Positions 4,945 through 7,228 of a DNA stretch of 7,228 nucleotides are shown here, piece by piece. Position 1 is the first letter of the stretch. Every line of letters starts with the position of its first letter. The notes beneath the pieces were generated by a model. That model was not told the origin of the DNA, ran no database searches, and saw only the letters and a program-made list of their open reading frames with translations. The translations under genes and the position numbers were made by a program. This DNA comes from Desulfobulbus sp. (GTDB taxonomy: Bacteria > Desulfobacterota > Desulfobulbia > Desulfobulbales > Desulfobulbaceae), in assembly GCA_028684915.1 (NCBI GenBank), contig JAQUEZ010000292.1, positions 1-7,228 on the forward strand, given 5' to 3'.

Positions 4945-5469
4945 ATTGGTGTTCGGTACTGTTGAATGCGAAATCGGAGTTTCTTTGTCGTGAAGCATGA
5001 CGGAGGCATTGTCTTCTTCAAGTACAAGAAGCATTGCCCACCCTTCGCCGTTAATGGCAATCTCGAAGCAGTCTTGCTGTTGTCTTGACCTTGACAGAGT
5101 CAAGTCACTTACCCAAAGCTCATCATTCTCCGCCACAACAGTTCCAGTAAATCGCCACTCTATTGATTTAACTCCACTTAACTTCAATTCTGATTTGCAG
5201 TAATGAAGCTCTGGTGCATTTTCCCGAACCAAAGCTCCTACTTCCCAGGTGTCCCGTTCGATTTGGATTTTAATTTTGTCTCTTCGTCGCTGAACGTCGC
5301 TTCTTGTAAAACGCGCGTCATGAATTAAGCTGCCGAGGAAAATGACGTCATGGTGGAGATTGCTTGTTCCGATTCTCAGCTCATAACGGTGGCGACGTGG
5401 GTTACTCCTGAAATGATCGAAGAAAATTGCCTGAAAATCAGGCTGTATAATAGGTTTTCCTTTTTGCAT
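4939..5469 (-). CDS. Uncharacterised 176-aa cassette protein (cassette D)
   Basis: The ATG at 5469 is preceded by AAGAGG with about nine bases of spacing, and the gene fills its cassette exactly: it starts 21 bases after R' and its TAA forms part of R''. The product is soluble, with no signal peptide or membrane segment. A strongly basic stretch around RSDVQRRRDKIKIQIER (56-72) is followed by an apparently strand-rich half (LKLSGVKSIEWRF, VVAENDELWVSDLTL, CFEIAINGEGWAMLLVLEED). Two Cys (91 and 134) show no metal-site spacing. I do not recognise a family; an antitoxin or immunity-type role would be a guess from context only. Confidence 0.75.
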   Translation of the reverse strand: MQKGKPIIQPDFQAIFFDHFRSNPRRHRYELRIGTSNLHHDVIFLGSLIHDARFTRSDVQRRRDKIKIQIERDTWEVGALVRENAPELHYCKSELKLSGVKSIEWRFTGTVVAENDELWVSDLTLSRSRQQQDCFEIAINGEGWAMLLVLEEDNASVMLHDKETPISHSTVPNTNG

Positions 5470-5489
5470 TTCTATTGCCTCTTATTTCT

Positions 5490-5549
5490 GGATAACGAGG
5501 CTGAGGCTGACCGGTCCGGTTTTTGGGCCGGTCGTGCCGATGGTTGTAC
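5490..5549 (-). other. attC recombination site (between cassettes C and D)
   Basis: On the minus strand R'' is GTACAAC (5543-5549) and R' is GTTATCC (5490-5496). A strong central hairpin is formed by GACCGG and CCGGTC around GGTTTTTGG. R'' is the exact reverse complement of the R' opening cassette C (6171-6177). A 22-base block at 5525-5546 also occurs in the attC at 153-214. Confidence 0.9.
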
Positions 5550-5584
5550 CGTGTTCTTTAAGTTGCCAGTCCCCGATGCTTCAA

Positions 5585-6136
5585 CTATGACCGTCTCAAT
5601 TGTTCTTTCTTTTGTTCTTTTCGATCTTCAAGCTCTTTAATTTCCTCAAGAAGTAGCTCTGAAAAAGTCTGTGCCACCTCTCTGGGAAATTCAATGTCGT
5701 CGTGGAAGTACTCCAGTATTCTTCCTGATTGATCAAAACAATATCTATCTGCGTTGCCTTGTATTTGAAGGAATGGAACAAGGCCTGAAACTTCAAACTC
5801 CGCGCTGAATTCTCGATACTGTGACCGCAAATCCAGCCAATCTGGTATGCCTTCAGCGATCCCAAACACCTTTAGCGCGTAGAGGAAAGACCAAAAAGGG
5901 CCAACATCCCCTTCTTTGGGCCGTGGCCATAATTCCTCTTTGACTTCCATATACATGCCACCTAAGTAAGACTTCGTAAACTCTCTAAATTCATCGGGCA
6001 AGCGGAACCCAATCTCATTTTCAAAGTCGGTGAGGTCTTTTTCTGTGGGTTGAACTCCTTTGCAGCTGACAACGAAAAACTCTGAATTATCCTTCCGATA
6101 GTCGGCAAAGTATTCGTAGATTGCTCTAAGTGACAT
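5585..6136 (-). CDS. SMI1/KNR4 (SUKH) family-like protein (cassette C)
   Basis: From the ATG at 6136 the product is 183 aa. Residues 31-60 read TEKDLTDFENEIGFRLPDEF and then EFTKSYLGG, the typical SMI1/KNR4 opening (a helix with acidic residues and FE..IG, then LPDEFREF and a Gly pair). Residues 120-147 (VPFLQIQGNADRYCFDQSG, then EYFHDD) match the later strand region of the fold. In bacteria this superfamily is best known for immunity proteins that bind polymorphic or contact-dependent toxins, but many members have no assigned partner, and no toxin gene is nearby. The last 20 residues form a charged helical tail (EDRKEQKKEQLRRS). An ATG at 6163 in the same frame would add nine residues but lacks a ribosome site. 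Confidence 0.85.
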   Translation of the reverse strand: MSLRAIYEYFADYRKDNSEFFVVSCKGVQPTEKDLTDFENEIGFRLPDEFREFTKSYLGGMYMEVKEELWPRPKEGDVGPFWSFLYALKVFGIAEGIPDWLDLRSQYREFSAEFEVSGLVPFLQIQGNADRYCFDQSGRILEYFHDDIEFPREVAQTFSELLLEEIKELEDRKEQKKEQLRRS

Positions 6137-6138
6137 AA

Positions 6139-6146
6139 CACCTCTT
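6139..6146 (-). promoter_or_regulatory. Ribosome binding site deciding the start of the SUKH-like gene
   Basis: AAGAGGTG on the minus strand lies just upstream of the ATG at 6136. The alternative ATG at 6163 is preceded only by CACCAAAA, without any purine-rich site. Confidence 0.65.
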
Positions 6147-6170
6147 AATTCTTTGTTGATCATTTTTGGT

Positions 6171-6236
6171 GTACAACGTCGTGGGGGCGCAGCGGTGAAG
6201 CGTTAGCGAAACCCGTCTGCCGCCGCCTTGTTGGGC
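6171..6236 (-). other. attC recombination site (between cassettes B and C)
   Basis: On the minus strand R'' is GCCCAAC (6230-6236) and R' is GTTGTAC (6171-6177). The interior starts AAGGCGGCGGCAGACGGG and ends CGCTGCGCCCCCACGAC, very close in style to classical attC sites of mobile and chromosomal integrons. The site is 66 bp long and begins one base after the stop of gene B. Confidence 0.92.
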
Positions 6237-6237
6237 A

Positions 6238-6786
6238 TCAAGTTGGTTCGATCCATAATTCTTCGATGCTTGTGGACATTTTACTGAGTCTCTTCTGAAA
6301 ATAATCACCCCATTTAAGAACGTCACTTTCGTCGTAAATCCTCATGCGCTCTTGGTTAGATCTAGATGGGGGGAAGGGTATTGGCTGGAACTGTTTCTCT
6401 AGATAACCCAGAAATGCTGGATCTGCCGTAGGGTGGCTAGTTTGGTAGTTTTCATCATACTTATGGAATTTACCGATAACCGAATTCTGTATATTCACAA
6501 GGTCTTTCATGTCAGCTTCATCTAACAGTTGGGTTAAAAGCGTCACGGGCTTAAGCGACCAAGTTGGCTCCGTCATTTTTGGGTACAAGCCCAGATATAA
6601 TGTGACATCCGTTCCCGTCCAAAAATTCCAGCCCCACTGATTGCATTGAAACTGGATAATAATGTAATTCGATCCGAAGCTCTTGTGCCATCCCAATCTG
6701 CTGAATTTAACCTTCTTGTAGCCAAGAGCTTTAAACGGCTCCTTGAGGCATGTGTTGAGCGTTTTGTAGATTTCGGCCGATTTCAA
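6238..6786 (-). CDS. DUF4304-like protein with TTG start (cassette B)
   Basis: The 182-aa protein opens with a helix (MKSAEIYKTLNTCLKEPFKA), then LGYKKVKFSRLG and a strand YIIIQFQCNQWGWNFW followed by GTDVTLYLGLYP. This order resembles DUF4304 proteins (a GF-K-K motif, a strand with IQFQ, then a T-hydrophobic-LG strand); the match is by eye and moderate. It is soluble and Trp/Tyr-rich. The start is TTG at 6786: GGAG lies six bases upstream and an in-frame TAA sits one codon before, so no upstream ATG can serve. The stop TGA is next to R'' of the downstream attC. Function is unknown. Confidence 0.8.
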   Translation of the reverse strand: MKSAEIYKTLNTCLKEPFKALGYKKVKFSRLGWHKSFGSNYIIIQFQCNQWGWNFWTGTDVTLYLGLYPKMTEPTWSLKPVTLLTQLLDEADMKDLVNIQNSVIGKFHKYDENYQTSHPTADPAFLGYLEKQFQPIPFPPSRSNQERMRIYDESDVLKWGDYFQKRLSKMSTSIEELWIEPT

Positions 6787-6789
6787 AGC

Positions 6790-6810
6790 TTACTCCATGG
6801 TCATGGTCAT
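6790..6810 (-). promoter_or_regulatory. Six-codon leader ORF and ribosome site before the TTG start
   Basis: ATG-ACC-ATG-ACC-ATG-GAG-TAA (minus strand) ends three bases before the TTG of the DUF4304-like gene and in the same frame. Its ATGGAG part includes the GGAG (6793-6796) that serves as Shine-Dalgarno for the TTG. Ribosomes ending here could reinitiate at the TTG. No separate ribosome site precedes the mini-ORF. Confidence 0.35.
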
Positions 6811-6826
6811 TCTGATTCAGTTTATT

Positions 6827-6889
6827 TTCCAACGGAGTCCGGCCTTGACCGGTGGCGTCAGCCGTCCGTGTCTGAGGCCGTGGTTGGGC
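6827..6889 (-). other. attC recombination site (between cassettes A and B)
   Basis: On the minus strand R'' is GCCCAAC (6883-6889) and R' is GTTGGAA (6827-6833). The interior CACGGCCTCAGACACGGACG and GACGCCACCGGTCAAGGCCG blocks are classical attC-like. It begins seven bases past the stop of gene A. The R' matches the reverse complement of the R'' of cassette B at 5 of 7 bases. Confidence 0.9.
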
Positions 6890-6896
6890 ATTCTGT

Positions 6897-7228
6897 CTAA
6901 TCCCCGAAGTGCTGGCTTATGACAAAGACCTTGACTCCACTCATAGAGCATTCTTCGCTTGAAGCTTCGTTGCTAGTTATGACTTCAATCGTTTTTCCTG
7001 TTTTTTCTGTGAATGCAACGTGGTGTATCTGACGATAAAGGTCTTTGCCAATCTTTTCCGACGCCAGCCTTGTCGTTTTTGTTTTTTTAAAATCTATCTT
7101 TTCATTTGTTGATCCTGCATTTTTCAAATGCACAAATGCCATGTTCGTAGGCCACTGATCTACTCCAGCACAGTTGGGATCTTTGGCACCTTTTGCGGCG
7201 ACCGTTGACGGAAGCATCGCGAGTAAGA
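6897..7228 (-). CDS. Probable exported small protein, 5' end outside the window (cassette A)
   Basis: The frame is open to the window edge, so the gene is partial. The first visible residues, LLAMLPSTVAAKGAKDPNC, look like the end of a signal peptide with an Ala-X-Ala-type cleavage region; an ATG at 7217 exists but falls inside this hydrophobic stretch and has no ribosome site in view. The mature part is about 95 aa with two Cys (16 and 90 counting from that ATG: DPNCAG and SEECSMSG) that could form a disulfide. Conserved-looking stretches are LASEKIGKDLYRQIHHVAFTE and VKVFVISQHFG. I associate this type of protein with integron cassettes but cannot assign a function. Confidence 0.75.
   Translation of the reverse strand, partial: LLAMLPSTVAAKGAKDPNCAGVDQWPTNMAFVHLKNAGSTNEKIDFKKTKTTRLASEKIGKDLYRQIHHVAFTEKTGKTIEVITSNEASSEECSMSGVKVFVISQHFGD

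Noticed and set aside
5350..5640. Plus-strand 96-codon ORF
   Set aside because: It spans the ends of two minus-strand genes and the attC between them.
6126..6326. Minus-strand 66-codon ORF across the attC at 6171-6236
   Set aside because: Out-of-frame reading joining the end of gene B, an attC and the start of gene C; no ribosome site.
1..7228. CRISPR array, tRNA or rRNA genes
   Set aside because: The only regular repeats are the attC sites and the two REP-like copies, and their spacing by whole genes does not fit CRISPR; no tRNA cloverleaf or rRNA signature was seen by eye.

Overview
The window reads as a stretch of an integron gene-cassette array, probably a sedentary chromosomal integron. 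Every convincing gene is on the minus strand. Most genes are followed, immediately or within about 70 bases, by a 54-66 bp imperfect palindrome bounded by RYYYAAC and GTTRRRY-like heptamers, which are the R'' and R' boxes of attC sites. Eight such sites are proposed, seven fairly clear and one degenerate. For several cassettes the heptamer before the gene is an exact reverse complement of the heptamer after it, the relation expected if each cassette once existed as a circle. No integrase, attI or promoter Pc is visible; given the orientation they should lie beyond the right-hand edge. Moderate GC, attC layout and REP-like repeats suggest a proteobacterium, perhaps gammaproteobacterial, but the sequence does not fix the taxon.

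Layout in transcription order, from high to low coordinates: (A) 3' part of a probably exported small protein; (B) a DUF4304-like protein starting at TTG; (C) a SMI1/KNR4 (SUKH)-like protein; (D) an unrecognised 176-aa protein; (E) an N-terminally membrane-anchored helical protein; (F) a C-terminally anchored protein with faint similarity to DnaQ-type exonucleases, with a possible 36-aa ORF overlapping its stop; (G) a cassette of about 270 bp with no convincing gene but a 126-bp imperfect palindrome; (H) a region with a small lipoprotein, a 322-aa lipoprotein and a 122-aa helical protein, with no recognisable attC between them; (I) a PD-(D/E)XK nuclease-like protein; (J) the first five codons of another gene behind a 137-bp leader.

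Two copies of a REP/BIME-like inverted-repeat element (113 and 82 bp) with matching termini have inserted into the array. One interrupts the 3' end of the small lipoprotein gene; removing exactly 82 bases on paper restores a frame to a natural stop. The other sits between an attC and the nuclease-like gene and now supplies that gene's possible start codons.

The cassettes look mostly independent, as is usual in such arrays, and are presumably transcribed by read-through. Two groupings may be functional: the 322-aa lipoprotein with its 12-bp-spaced helical neighbour, and possibly the neighbouring membrane proteins E and F. The SUKH, DUF4304 and nuclease-like genes resemble accessory immunity or defence genes, but no complete known system is recognisable.
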